The position numbers were made by a program, and so were the translations under genes. A model generated the notes under the pieces. That model was not told the DNA's origin, did no database searches, and was given only the letters and a program-made list of their open reading frames with translations. Positions 8,800 to 19,458 of a stretch of 64,000 nucleotides of DNA are shown piece by piece. Source of the stretch: Ophiosphaerella korrae (lineage: Eukaryota; Ascomycota; Dothideomycetes; Pleosporales; Phaeosphaeriaceae). The stretch covers positions 186,001-250,000 of the forward strand of contig JALNQF010000035.1 in assembly GCA_028456385.1 (NCBI GenBank). Reading direction: 5' to 3'. The number at the start of each line of letters is the position of its first letter. Positions within the stretch are counted from its first letter, which is position 1.

Positions 8800-11472
8800 T
8801 CATGGCTCCTGGTCATCAATCGCCTTCAGCCGCCGCTCAATCATCTCCGGATTAGCATTCCCTTGCTCGTCCCTCCAGGCACGTAGTACCTCCTCACGCA
8901 TCACGCGCCGGGGTGCGCGCTTGCCTGTGAAGAGCTCAAACTGTGCAAAGGCTTGTTCCGGCAGAAAGTCCAGCCCATCTACATACGTCCAGCTTGGACC
9001 TTCATCCCGCATTTGATGCATCAACGGCGTGTTGAGTGTTTTGTACGCAATCTCCATGACCACTCCTCCTGTGCGGCTTTGCATCCATGAAGAGGGGAGT
9101 GTGAAGTGAGCCGCAGGGCCACCGTCTATTGGGTCTGCAGGTATACACGAGAGGATTATGGTAGGTTGTTGAAAGGTTGTCGGCCAATCGTCGTCTCGCG
9201 ATTTTAGGATATGGAAACTCGGATTCATCCCCTGTAGTTTGACTGCAGCTGCGCTACGCGTCCCTATCGTTGATGCAACCAGTCGAGAGAAGTGCGCTAC
9301 AAGTTTCTCTGCCTTCTCCAATGTTCTATTAAAGATGACGATATTCTTGACTCCAAGCTGTAACAGCGCATACACAGCGGCTCGAGCCATGCCTCCTGCC
9401 CCAATGACAAGACCGCAACTTGTTGGTCGAACAGCATTAGCCGGGGACAGGCCTCGTCGCACGCATGAGCGTATTCCGATCCATTCTGTGTTATCGCCAT
9501 ATAGTGCCTGTACCGGGCCGGATTGGTTGCGTTCTTGGAAGAGTTCTAGATCACTGGGAACACTATTATCATCCTTAAGATAGCGAACTGGAATCAAGGT
9601 ATTTACAGCGCCAATGGCTCGCGCATGCTGGCTCAACGAGTCCGTTAGTGATATTACCTCCACCTTATATGGCTGGATGACAATAGAACCGCCGAAATTT
9701 GAGCCATGCACTAGCTCTTTGAGGCTATTCAAGGTCGAGCTCTGGACGCGAATGAAGCGATGCGGCATACCACAAGATTCATATGCAGCATTGTGCATAG
9801 CTGGGGATACACTGTATCCTAGAGACGCACCGATAATGTAGATCTGCATCGGGTCGAAGGTGAAGGAGGCATAAAGAGCTTGTGTTACCTCTCGAGCAGT
9901 GATCCAAGGTATCCTTGGGTTGCGTTGGAACATTGTTGGAAATGAGGAGCAATTCCGCACTGCGGACGCTACGACTGGGGTCAGGTATTGACTGAAACAG
10001 GCTGAGCGACGCCCAGCTTTGCCAGTATTATAACAGGTCAGCGGAACGGACTCGTGTCGATTGTTGATTGTATATCTGAGCTTGTGGAGGAAGTATTCGT
10101 CGTCAGTGAAATTGGCTGAGCAAGTGAAGCGAACTAGTGCACAGCCTAGTTTAACAGCCCTCTCGTACTGAGAGACCCAAAAAGGCTCATCCCAGGACTT
10201 CTCAGCATGCAGAAGTCCAAATATTTTCGAAGTCCCTCTTGCTGCAATGATCCCGCTAATAGTATCCTCTTCAAGTGACAAATCGAGAGTTATAAACTCG
10301 GGCACTGTGCGTAATCCATGACGAATATGTTTGAGGTACAACGAACGGTCACCATCCGAATTCGACGTTGAAAGGATATTGAGAATGATTGGTACTACTG
10401 TGCTCCTCCGCACTTTAGATACACAGGTACTAACCTCGTCTTCTGTATTAGGTACTGATGCTTGATCGTGAGCATCATGTTGCGATGGATCAACAACAAT
10501 CTCGAAAGCGTCCGATCCATTTTCCAAGTTCTGGATGTTGACGTCTTCTGTTAGCAAGTCTGAAAGGGGCACTTGAACCGCACAGGTGTATTTTCTAAGT
10601 TCGGTGGCTACGTCTGAAAGGGGGTAGCCAGGCTCGAGTGGAGGGATCGCGGTTTCAACAGGGCCATTTACATCCCTCCCAGATGTTATCAGTGACAAAA
10701 ATTTCAGGAATGTCCTTTGCGCTCGTTTGAGCGTGAGGAAAGCTGGCGCTGCTGGTGTAGGTGATGACATAGCAGCAGGGGTTGTCTTGATCTCAGCCGC
10801 GTTGAAGAATTCGTAATTCGAACAATTCCGCAGGATAGGGGCTGTGAAGGCGAGCATATCCCTGAGTCTATGGATGTCCACACCGCCGAGGTACTCATGA
10901 ATGCTATGGAGATCTCGCACAATGTGTACGACTGGATGCGTTCGAGCAAAATCCTGCATGAGCGCTTGCCCATTCTTCTCGAGAGACCCTCCATTACATA
11001 CAATGATCGCATTCCGATCGTGTATACGCAATGTTGTCCGTAACAGCTCTTCTTGTCGCAAGTTGTGGTTGGCAGCACCAAATTGCTTGCGGTATTTTAC
11101 AGTAGAGAAGCCAGTGGCCTCTTGGAAAAGGTCATCGATATCAACCACGCGTCTACGGCAAGCGATCGATGCAATGACAGCCAAGGTGGACCTGCCAGTG
11201 CCTCGTAGGCCTATCAGTACGATAGAGGCATCTGGCCTGAAGTTTCGGCTAACATCACTCTGTAACGCTACAGGGACATGTGTATCGCGAGGAGTAGAAC
11301 GGAGGCTGGGGATCACCGAAGCTATACATGTCAGTCTGGAAGGTATAGAGCCATTGCTGGGGGAGTTACGTGTTCCCTCCAAACTAATGGTGTGTCGCAG
11401 ATGTGCAGTATTCATCTCGTCCTCGCTCATGGTGGCAAAAGATCTCTTCGTCCCAACCGCAGTTGTGACCAT
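8800..11472 (-). CDS. qutR: Quinate pathway repressor QutR (QA-1S), 890 aa
   Basis: The protein matches the last three domains of the pentafunctional AROM enzyme, the hallmark of QutR/QA-1S. The first is a shikimate-kinase-like domain with Walker A GLRGTGRS at residues 88-95. Next comes a type I dehydroquinase-like domain around 350-560, then a shikimate-dehydrogenase-like domain from about 575 (IYIIGASLGYSVSPAMHNAA, YGDNTEWIG, VIGAGGMARAA, end GLDFLPEQAFAQFELFTGK). In AROM dehydroquinase the Schiff-base lysine lies in a VVKFVG-like strand. Here the strand reads LVRFTCS, so the lysine is Arg, as expected for a sensor rather than an enzyme. QutR is known to bind pathway metabolites and restrain the activator QutA. 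It is slightly shorter than the roughly 920-aa characterised homologues. It is divergent from qutA across 581 bp; a transposon abuts its 3' end. Confidence 0.92.
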   Translation of the reverse strand: MVTTAVGTKRSFATMSEDEMNTAHLRHTISLEGTRNSPSNGSIPSRLTCIASVIPSLRSTPRDTHVPVALQSDVSRNFRPDASIVLIGLRGTGRSTLAVIASIACRRRVVDIDDLFQEATGFSTVKYRKQFGAANHNLRQEELLRTTLRIHDRNAIIVCNGGSLEKNGQALMQDFARTHPVVHIVRDLHSIHEYLGGVDIHRLRDMLAFTAPILRNCSNYEFFNAAEIKTTPAAMSSPTPAAPAFLTLKRAQRTFLKFLSLITSGRDVNGPVETAIPPLEPGYPLSDVATELRKYTCAVQVPLSDLLTEDVNIQNLENGSDAFEIVVDPSQHDAHDQASVPNTEDEVSTCVSKVRRSTVVPIILNILSTSNSDGDRSLYLKHIRHGLRTVPEFITLDLSLEEDTISGIIAARGTSKIFGLLHAEKSWDEPFWVSQYERAVKLGCALVRFTCSANFTDDEYFLHKLRYTINNRHESVPLTCYNTGKAGRRSACFSQYLTPVVASAVRNCSSFPTMFQRNPRIPWITAREVTQALYASFTFDPMQIYIIGASLGYSVSPAMHNAAYESCGMPHRFIRVQSSTLNSLKELVHGSNFGGSIVIQPYKVEVISLTDSLSQHARAIGAVNTLIPVRYLKDDNSVPSDLELFQERNQSGPVQALYGDNTEWIGIRSCVRRGLSPANAVRPTSCGLVIGAGGMARAAVYALLQLGVKNIVIFNRTLEKAEKLVAHFSRLVASTIGTRSAAAVKLQGMNPSFHILKSRDDDWPTTFQQPTIILSCIPADPIDGGPAAHFTLPSSWMQSRTGGVVMEIAYKTLNTPLMHQMRDEGPSWTYVDGLDFLPEQAFAQFELFTGKRAPRRVMREEVLRAWRDEQGNANPEMIERRLKAIDDQEP

Positions 11473-11738
11473 CGTAAGAAATACTCAGAGGTATCGCAGT
11501 ACTTGCAGATCTGTGCGGAACTCTCCTCTACTTGGGCGTGCCACGCGTGGGTGAGTGCTATCCCTTCGACCGCGGCGATATACGGTTGCTCAGAGCGAAG
11601 AAACAGAGTTAGCCTGGCGCGCACAAAGCTGCAATATAGCATATATCATCGTGGGGTTCTGGTGGTGCCATGGCGCGACGTAGTGTGAGATGGCAGGGTT
11701 GATGTTGTTCGATTGGTTGTTCTGTGGCGCGCCAATCT

Positions 11739-11753
11739 GGATAAAAGTAATCC
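11739..11753. promoter_or_regulatory. Candidate QutA-type binding site
   Basis: GGATAAAAGTAATCC resembles the QA-1F/QutA activator consensus GGRTAARYRYTTATCC, with the same outer GGAT..ATCC halves but one base fewer and a changed right half. It is a candidate only. Its position inside the qutR-qutA interval, where the activator is known to self-regulate in Neurospora, is the main support. Confidence 0.4.
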
Positions 11754-11867
11754 TGTGTTGGGAAAGCGTTCTTCCCCTCTTCGCTCCACCTCCACCAAAC
11801 ACGTCAAACATCACCTCCTCTATCCGCTCGACCACCGAGCGAAGAAGTGCACATAGTACGTCCTCTA

Positions 11868-11881
11868 AGGTAATCTTACCT
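11868..11881. promoter_or_regulatory. Inverted repeat AGGTAA-TC-TTACCT in qut promoter
   Basis: Perfect 6-bp arms separated by two bases, again similar to a shortened GGRTAA..TTATCC activator site. It could be a second dimer-binding site of the zinc-cluster activator. No functional evidence. Confidence 0.3.
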
Positions 11882-12053
11882 AAGGACATTGGCGAAAGAC
11901 AGTTCTTCGTCGTCTCCATTGGACCGAGCACCAAGATGCAGACGGCTCAAATCTTCTGAACGCAGTTTGTTGATGGTTCAAGCCTGAAAACATTAATACC
12001 CCTGTACCACTTTAGTACTATTTTCGGCATACAGTCGCTGAACATCACCTACT

Positions 12054-14192
12054 ATGTCGACGCAGGGGGCTGCCAAACGTCGCGCTGTTCGGGCGGTAGA
12101 AAAACCTGTCAAGCGTACCAGAGTGTCTAGAGCCTGCGACCAGTGTCGCGTTGCACGAGAGAAGTGCAACGGGACGCAGCCAACATGTTCTACCTGCACA
12201 GCCTCAGAAAGGAGCTGCACCTATACTTCAAGCATAAAGAAGAGAGGAATACAGCCAGGTTATATCCGTGCGCTCGAGCTAGCTCTTGCATATCTTTTCC
12301 AGCATGACCCCGATAACGAAAAGGTAGTCAACGACAAACTAGCAGAAGGGGGAATGTCTTCAGTTTTGCTTAGTCGCGATTCGAAAGATTCAAACAAACT
12401 CCATAAACGATGGCGCAAGACTCGGTTCTATATCGATATCGACAAGTTCTTATCCGGGGGTGAACCATCGAGACATGACGAGCTGGAGCCACCATCACCG
12501 GATAGTGACGACGAGCACCTGGGCCCAGAGGAGCCTTCCTCTGCTGTGATAGACGACCACAGTCAGAGACAAGCACAGGACGAACATGCTCTGTATAGAC
12601 CATCAAATACAGTAGCATTACAACCTATGGAACAGTTAGATACCCGCATATCTATGCCGCTAGATAGTTGGAGACTTCTTGACGTGTACTTCACATACAC
12701 GCAATCATGGTTTCCTATCTGTGAGAAGCACGATATTCTCAAACTTTCCTATTCATATCCTCCAGAAGGCCTCACACTTTCTCCAGACCTTCCCGATTCT
12801 GGCTTTCATGCAGAGCTGTGGAGTATACTAGCTGTAGCATCTATGCAGGGATTAACGAGCACAAGTTCTATCCATCAACAAGGCCAACCTTATGCAACAC
12901 CGTCGCAATTGTATACGACGGCGAGATCCTTAATCCCAAGAGAGGCGGGTCTCTTCGAAATTGGCCATATCAAAGCATTCCTCAACCTAGCAATTGTTGA
13001 CATTGGGCGCTCGTTCATGGAGGCAGCATGGTTGCTTGTAGGCTATGCCTCGCGTATTCTCGAAATCATGGACCAATCTCTAGTTCTGGTTAATCCAAGA
13101 CACAAGCATATTTTTCACGGATGCTACCTGCTAGAAAGCATATTAGCAATGCACCTCGACCGGCGCCCGTACTTCCGACAAATAGAAGAAATCAGACCGG
13201 TGGGAAGAATCGACGAGGATGGACTAGATGAATGGCAATCATGGAACGGTGGATCCGATCTCTCAAGAGGACAACAGTCAAGGACTCCTATTCTCGCTCT
13301 TAGCTCACTAAATGCGATAGCAGGCATTGCTGGCTTATTGCATGCCAATGATGAGTCGGCAAATGACAAGCTTCAACGTCTAAAAGCATGGGAATCTTCT
13401 CTGCCGCCAAAATTGGGTTACATATGTGGACCCAACTTACCACCATCTCTTACGCCACCGAACGTTCTACTTCAGCTGACATATTATTGCGTTTCCCTTG
13501 CTTCAACATCGTCACAATCGTGGCTGCTACGGTCACTAAACCTATTGGAGCACGCCCAGAAACAAATTGGCTGGAACAAACTTCCATCAGTTCTTCGCTG
13601 TCTCCTGGATTTTATCAGTAGACACATTGCTCAAACATCCTTAAGTCACGGCGTGCAGGGCCGGCTACTTGCGCAACAAGCCGCTATTCGCTCTGCATGG
13701 CCAAGTCTTAGCTATGAAACATCATGTCGGACGTCTGCACCTCGTGCGATACCGTTGGAACAATCTACCCCAGCCTTGCGAGTCTCGACGCCATCATCAA
13801 ACATACAATCTCTCGAACAAATCTCTATTCATCATGACATACCCGCTGTGTCGTCTCCATTGGATCCAGCTTTGTCTGACACATTCTCAATGACAAATCC
13901 AACTCACCATGTTAAGTCGTTTCAGGGATCTCACGCTCCCTTTCAGATGGAATCCTTTCACCCAGAGTTCCCGAATGATCTCGAGAGCTTCTTTGACGAG
14001 CTAGCATCTCTTGACAGGACGAACAGTTTGGACAACCAACCCCAGTTCATGCAGAACCTGGGGTTCGCTCCAGATGCTAACATGGCCGACCTATTCAGCG
14101 AATATATCCCAATTCAGTCGACTGCCTTCATGTCGCAGGATAATGTTGAGACCGTAAATCTAGATTCGTTTAGTTTCTATGAAGGAAGCTGA
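12054..14192 (+). CDS. qutA: Quinate utilisation activator QutA (QA-1F), Zn(II)2Cys6, 712 aa
   Basis: A zinc cluster lies at about residues 29-60: RACDQC, VAREKC, NGTQPTC, STC, TASERSC. Its spacing is C-X2-C-X6-C-X5-C-X2-C-X6-C. The CRVAREKC core and the following linker (KKRGIQPGYIRALELALAYL) are, from memory, diagnostic of QutA/QA-1F rather than a generic zinc-cluster factor. The middle is the fungal-specific transcription factor region (for example WFPICEKHDILKL and LLESILAMHLDRRPYFR). The C-terminus is acidic and Ser-rich, compatible with activation. At 712 aa it is shorter than the roughly 820-aa characterised homologues. Known role: activates quinate uptake and degradation genes when QutR is relieved by inducer. 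No intron is needed. The start ATG is at the beginning of a typical STQGAAKRRAVR N-terminus. Confidence 0.92.
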   Translation: MSTQGAAKRRAVRAVEKPVKRTRVSRACDQCRVAREKCNGTQPTCSTCTASERSCTYTSSIKKRGIQPGYIRALELALAYLFQHDPDNEKVVNDKLAEGGMSSVLLSRDSKDSNKLHKRWRKTRFYIDIDKFLSGGEPSRHDELEPPSPDSDDEHLGPEEPSSAVIDDHSQRQAQDEHALYRPSNTVALQPMEQLDTRISMPLDSWRLLDVYFTYTQSWFPICEKHDILKLSYSYPPEGLTLSPDLPDSGFHAELWSILAVASMQGLTSTSSIHQQGQPYATPSQLYTTARSLIPREAGLFEIGHIKAFLNLAIVDIGRSFMEAAWLLVGYASRILEIMDQSLVLVNPRHKHIFHGCYLLESILAMHLDRRPYFRQIEEIRPVGRIDEDGLDEWQSWNGGSDLSRGQQSRTPILALSSLNAIAGIAGLLHANDESANDKLQRLKAWESSLPPKLGYICGPNLPPSLTPPNVLLQLTYYCVSLASTSSQSWLLRSLNLLEHAQKQIGWNKLPSVLRCLLDFISRHIAQTSLSHGVQGRLLAQQAAIRSAWPSLSYETSCRTSAPRAIPLEQSTPALRVSTPSSNIQSLEQISIHHDIPAVSSPLDPALSDTFSMTNPTHHVKSFQGSHAPFQMESFHPEFPNDLESFFDELASLDRTNSLDNQPQFMQNLGFAPDANMADLFSEYIPIQSTAFMSQDNVETVNLDSFSFYEGS

Positions 14193-14227
14193 ATCCGAAC
14201 GTGCGCACGGACCTTGACCCAGTTGTT

Positions 14228-16189
14228 ATGAGACTACCCCTCTTGAAGCTGAATGAGATTCCCATCATGGACACAAGTGCCACTGTTTCGTTGAGCATGT
14301 CAGAGACAAAATCTATCTCATATGTACCCCTGCTCAAATCATACATTCGACTACTCAACGTTATTCTCGGCGAAACCGGAGATCAATTGCAATATCAGCT
14401 GGTTGCAGCTGACATCAACTCTCTGCCCAACTATCAAGCAATATCATATGCTTGGGGAGAGTCTACACGTACAGAGGCTATTATCTTGGACGCACGGCTC
14501 ACACAGATATCGTCCCAAATCGTCAACATTCTAAACCATGTCCGACAACGTGATGAGCCTAGGATGGTTTGGGTGGATGCACTCTGTATCAACCAGACCG
14601 ATGATGGTGAGAAAGGCACTCAAATTGGCCCTATACCTCTAATCTATCGCTCGGCAAGCCGTACATTAATCTGGCTCGGGTTGGATCCTGTTTTCCAATG
14701 GAGTCAATATCGGCCATTCAATTCTGTTAGACGAACACCAACAGACTATGACATATACCCAGTCTCTGAAATCTTAGCCCTACTCGAAGACCTTGCAAAG
14801 AATGAACATCTACTCTACTCAGAAACAAATGCCCGCAGGAGCCGTTGTCTCCAGGAGATAACTGACTATGACTGGTGGAAGCACATTTGGGTATGAATCT
14901 CCACTCAAACCCGGTTTAAACAAGCACTAAATCATTGGTGTGTTTTCAAGACCGTGCAAGAGACTCTGCTCTCGATATCAGCACACCTTGTTCTTGGCAG
15001 CTGTGAGATGCCATAGATAACCGCGTTCCAGGCCGCGAAAAAATTTGCATCACACGCAGCAACCTGCTGCCGCCTTTCATTTACAAGTTTTGATAACAAA
15101 GCTGCCGCTCAGATACACAGCTCGATGACCGCTGTTTCGTAGGTTATCCTATCCTTCCAGTTCATACCGCCAGGAACCAAGAATGAGCTTCTCAGTAACA
15201 TATGAATGTATCGAAATCATCTATCAACACTAGAACGTAACAAAGTTTACGGGGTCCTTGGCTTGATTAGATCCCCCAGTTTCAAGTTCAGCGTTGACTA
15301 TCGTAGCCCATATGAGGATGTGTGTCGTGGTTCTATACTTGAGGATATCAAGACAAGTGGTAACTTACATGCTCTCAAAGGCGTGAGGGGCCCTAAGATT
15401 TGGAAAGGGCCTTCCTGGGTTACAGATTGGAGTAATTGGGACTGGTGGGCGGAAGAAAGAGCAAGGATTCTGCCTGAATTCTACCAGAATCTCTATTCAG
15501 CCTCTGGGTCTTCTCGGCCGCGCGTTGAGGTGTTCTCCGATCGTAAAATTCTAGGGGTTGCTGGTGAGGTGTTCGGCGAAGTTGATTATGTATCAGGCTT
15601 CACTTGGAACAAGGAATTAAAGGGCCTGATATACGTTCTTGGCAATGCTCGGGCAAGATGGAACTCTCAGCACGCACCAAGTACTCAAAAAGGCAGCTTT
15701 TCCAACACTTTCTTCCGCGTATTACTTGCGGATAGCATTGCGTCGCATCATACATTTGAGGACGCTTTTTCCACTTATTCGTCTGCTAGTGATGGCGATG
15801 CGTTTAAGTCTCCTCAACGTCGCGCCTCACTGAGAGATTTGTTCGCTTTGCTTCTTTGGTGGATATGGGAACACCAATATCGTGTTTCAGACCACCAAGA
15901 CCTTTCTGATTTTGACATTTACCAAATTCCCGCGTTCGCCACTATCAATTCCTCGCTCATACGCACACTCTCTGGTCGAAAGCTCTTCGTGACAACGAAA
16001 GGGTACATAAGCTTGGGCCCTGAAGGCTGCAGGATTGGAGATAACGTTGCAATCCTTCTCGGCGGATCAACACCTTTTATGCTAAGACCATTGATGGACA
16101 AATTCACCGACGAGCAGCAGCATTACGAGCTGGTTGGTGACTGTTACGTCCACGGCTGCATGGATGGAGAATTGATGAAGGATGCCTAG
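14228..16189 (+). pseudogene. HET (heterokaryon incompatibility) domain gene, broken by three stops
   Basis: The first part has the HET core: YQAISYAWGE, then MVWVDALCINQTDDGEKGTQ, IYRSASRTLIWLG and DYDWWKHIW. A 60-bp intron (14891-14950, GTATGA..CAAG, branch CACTAAAT) joins to TVQETLL. The frame then meets TAG at 15014, TAG at 15140 and TGA at 15203. It resumes as MYRNHLSTLERNKVYGVLGL and runs to a normal HET C-terminus (YELVGDCYVHGCMDGE). Flanking residues are conserved, so these are point mutations, plausibly TGG to TAG, CAG to TAG and CGA to TGA (all C-to-T or G-to-A). HET proteins mediate allorecognition cell death. The first ATG lies 36 bp after the qutA stop; 14267 is an alternative start. 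It could not yield a full protein. Confidence 0.8.
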
Positions 16190-18087
16190 GTGGATGCTTT
16201 GGGCCTGCTGATGCTGAAATAGGTCACAACTTTGTGTGAGTGATCAAACTCGAATCAAGAGTACTGCACTTCTTGCACTACCTTGTATTATAGAAGCACA
16301 GGGGTTGCGCGGCACTATGCGTTGGGTGTTAGCACACAAAACCAGCAAGTGATGATGCTATGATATATTGTATCCTTGCTAACAGACCTTGGCGCATCGA
16401 AATATTGAGGCGAAGGATCATGCAGCAGTACCTCGCCTACGATCTTTGAGTACAACTTGCAACGAGCAATCCAATACCGATCAACATTTTCACTGCTTGA
16501 GTTCCATTTTCCGGGGCGTGCAAGCAGGTCGCCGTAACTACCAACAACAGAAATTTATTAGAAGACTTGCGGTCATAAAAAATATAGTTCGATCACCGAG
16601 GCTATACGAATTCTCGATGCCGAGAAAAAATGTAACATGGTCGGGACGAAGCGAGTCAAGGGTCAACGACTGATGCAGGTACGGAAGAGTAGTGCTAAGC
16701 CTCGTTCGATGCACGTGCGGCGAGCTCGATGCCCGTGGCAAGTGGTCCAAGAATAATACACTGCCACTGCCCAATGCCTGTATATGCGGCGTAGATCCTG
16801 CAGGCTCACCAGTGCAAAATGTTCCTTTTACAGCACGGCTACAGTGCATTGGGAAAATGAATATGTGTTGTAATTAATGGGTCCGATGATTGAAATGCAA
16901 GTGCTGAATAATTATTGTAACTTTACAAGACTTGTAGCAACAAATTCTAGTTTGCGATGGCCAACTTGATGTTGATAGCTCCGCAGAGCTACAAGACAAC
17001 CGGCGTCGCACTGAACAATTGACTTTCGGGGAGGGATATGTGATAGCGCTGGGGGCTGGCCACATGGCGGAACTTCCAGGATCTGACTTGTGGTTCACTG
17101 CTAATGGCGGGCGTTAATGGTCTATTGCGATGGTCTATTGCCATAGTCGGTCTAGCGGCTACCTGAAAGAACATAGACATCACCTTTCGGGCCTAGATCA
17201 GAAACATGAAAGTGAGAAACTGGATCTTACAGCAGCCACGCAATCAACTGGTGGAGGTGGCAGGTCAATCATACGTCGATGTGCTGCAGGCATTTTCGAT
17301 CTACGAATCGAATGCTCGAGCAGAACTATCGTGGTCACCCAAGGCGTTTGGGCCATCCTGAAAGTGACGTTGGTTTGCGTACGCCAAGCTTGTAGAACAC
17401 TTTCCCCACAGCACTCGGATCGACCGGCCATCCATAAGCTTCTTGTGTCTTTTTCTTTGGACCTCATCTCTTCACCAAGACGAGTGATCAAGTCTTTATT
17501 GGAAGGGTTTCGAAGTCGAATCCGCTCATAAAATCCCTAGATGCGGTAAAATCATCCTATATGGCGCCGTTGGATAGCAAAACTCGTGCCAAAATGATGC
17601 AATTTTCAAGCAGGCTACAAGAAGCGGAATAGAGCAAGCGACGATTTACATGTCAAGTCCACAGCCTCAATGAGATCCGTGCCACATGCATACTGGGGGT
17701 ACTGGTTTGAAAACACGCCACGATGGACGCGTCTGGCGTTTCCGTGTCCCGTTATTGTCATCGGGCCATCCCTAGCTGCCTTGGCCGCTTCTAACAACGA
17801 TACTACTGGACAGTTGGCAATAGCATCACCTTGGTGCGAAATGACCGTGCTCAAGCTGTACGCATCATTGGGCAGCATGCTAGTGCTCAGAGTAACAGGC
17901 CTGGATGTTGGTCATCGTTCGCTTGCAAGAGCAATACAATGATGTCGGGGCACGGCTAGCAGAGAACTCGATCAAAGCACGCTTTGTTTGGTACTTATAG
18001 CTCAATTTCCCCTCTTTGGTGCATTCACTCAATTGACTTTCACTGCACTTCACGAAGCCTACGGACCACTTGCCTCCACTCGTCAGC
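16190..18087. other. Intergenic, no gene recognised
   Basis: About 1.9 kb with only short incidental open frames on both strands. I saw no domain, no RNA gene and no clear repeat. It includes the promoter of the fasciclin gene. Confidence 0.55.
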
Positions 18088-19458
18088 ATGTTCTACAGGA
18101 CGCTCTCCATTCTTGCTCTCGCCAGACAGACGTTCGCTCAGAACACCCCCTCCCTCCTTCAAGCACTCAATTCTTCGTCGAGCTTGTCCCAGTTGAGCGG
18201 AGTGCTCGCATTGAACCCTTCACTGGTGGAGGCTCTATCTAACGCTCAAAACATTACTATCCTAGCACCTTCAAATCAGGCTTTCAGTTTGATCCCAAAT
18301 GAAACCCTGCAGGGACTAACAGCAAACACTGGACTCCTTACTGCCATTCTACAATGTAATTTTTCATAAATGTCCTTTGGGGGACCAAATAGATAATGGC
18401 TGCTAATATCTCAAAAGATCACGTGCTAAATGGAACTGTGCGCGGCAGTCAGATCACGAATACCGGCGCTTTCGTTCCTACTCTCCTAACAAATCCTCTC
18501 TTCGCGAACGTAAGTTCTTATTGTCCCAGTTGACTAGCTTAAGACACTAGCTAACTATTGATTCTAGGTTACTGGAGGCCAAAGGGTCAAAGCCCAGCTA
18601 CGCAATGGCAATGTGACCTTCTTCAGTGGGCTACTCGAAAACTCGACAGTCTCTCAAGCGGTATGTACCAGATGAACGCTCCAGGTTGAATCCCCCCTGA
18701 TAATTTATAGGATGTCAACTTCACCGGTGGCGTAATTCACGTTATCGACCGCCTCCTTACGCTCCCCGTGAACGTTTCTGAGACATTGACCGCTGCTGGA
18801 CTTAGCTCTCTTCGTGGAGCTCTGAATGCAACCAACCTCACAAGTGCCGTCAACACCACACCTAATCTCACCATCTTTGCACCCAACAACGCAGCTATTC
18901 AAGGTATTGGCTCCGGCCTCGCCAACCTCAAGCCCGAACAAATTACCGACGTGCTCCAATATCATGTAGTCAGCGGCCTAGGATATAGCTCTACACTTAG
19001 CAACGGCACCGTTCTCACGGCTCTGAATGGCAAGAACTTGACCGTGACAATCAATAATGGACGTGTTTTCGTGAACAACGCCCGCGTTGTTACTGCAGAT
19101 ATCCTCGTTGCCAATGGTGTCGTACATGTCATCGATGCGTAAGTGTTTCCTGCGACAAAACACATAACCATTGACTAATCATCTAAACAGCGTGCTCAAC
19201 CCTACCAACGGAACTGTTGCCAATCCCTCTGCTACTGCAGGTGCACCAGCATTCTCGGGCGCGTCTTCCGTCTCCGATGTACCCTTCACCTCTGGTCAGC
19301 CATCTGCCACAAAGACCATTTCCCCAGACGCTACCACTGCCGCCAGCCCAGGCGCTCAATCATCCGCCGCTCGTTCTAGCACTGCTGGTGCACCCATCCA
19401 AACCGGTGCCATGGGTGTGGGCGCTCTTCTTGGCGCTGCTGCCGTGTACCTCATGTAA
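18088..19458 (+). CDS. GPI-anchored fasciclin (FAS1) domain protein, 382 aa
   Basis: Five exons: 18088-18355, 18418-18509, 18568-18660, 18711-19138 and 19191-19458. All introns have GT..AG ends and are 50-62 bp. The signal peptide (MFYRTLSILALARQTFA) is followed by a FAS1 domain (NITILAPSNQAF, then ILQYHVLNGTV across intron 1, ending GVIHVIDRLL). A second FAS1 domain follows (NLTIFAPNNAAI, DVLQYHVVSGL, NGVVHVIDAVL). Many N-X-S/T sites are present. The last exon is a Ser/Thr/Ala/Pro stalk ending in a hydrophobic GPI signal (MGVGALLGAAAVYLM). It is therefore probably an adhesion-type protein attached to the plasma membrane or wall. It is intact while genes on both sides (HET, CE3) are broken. 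Confidence 0.88.

Larger units (their letters stand above)
11473..12053. promoter_or_regulatory. Bidirectional promoter between qutR and qutA
   Basis: 581 bp separate the two divergent ATGs. This mirrors the divergent qa-1S/qa-1F arrangement in Neurospora. It contains a CCAAT at about 11732 and two candidate inverted-repeat sites listed separately. Promoter role is inferred from position; no start sites can be read directly. Confidence 0.75.

Noticed and set aside
14990..15145. An intron (GTGAGA..TTTCGTAG) that would hide two of the HET stops
   Set aside because: Splicing it shifts the frame to an immediate stop, and the skipped part reads as HET-like coding sequence.
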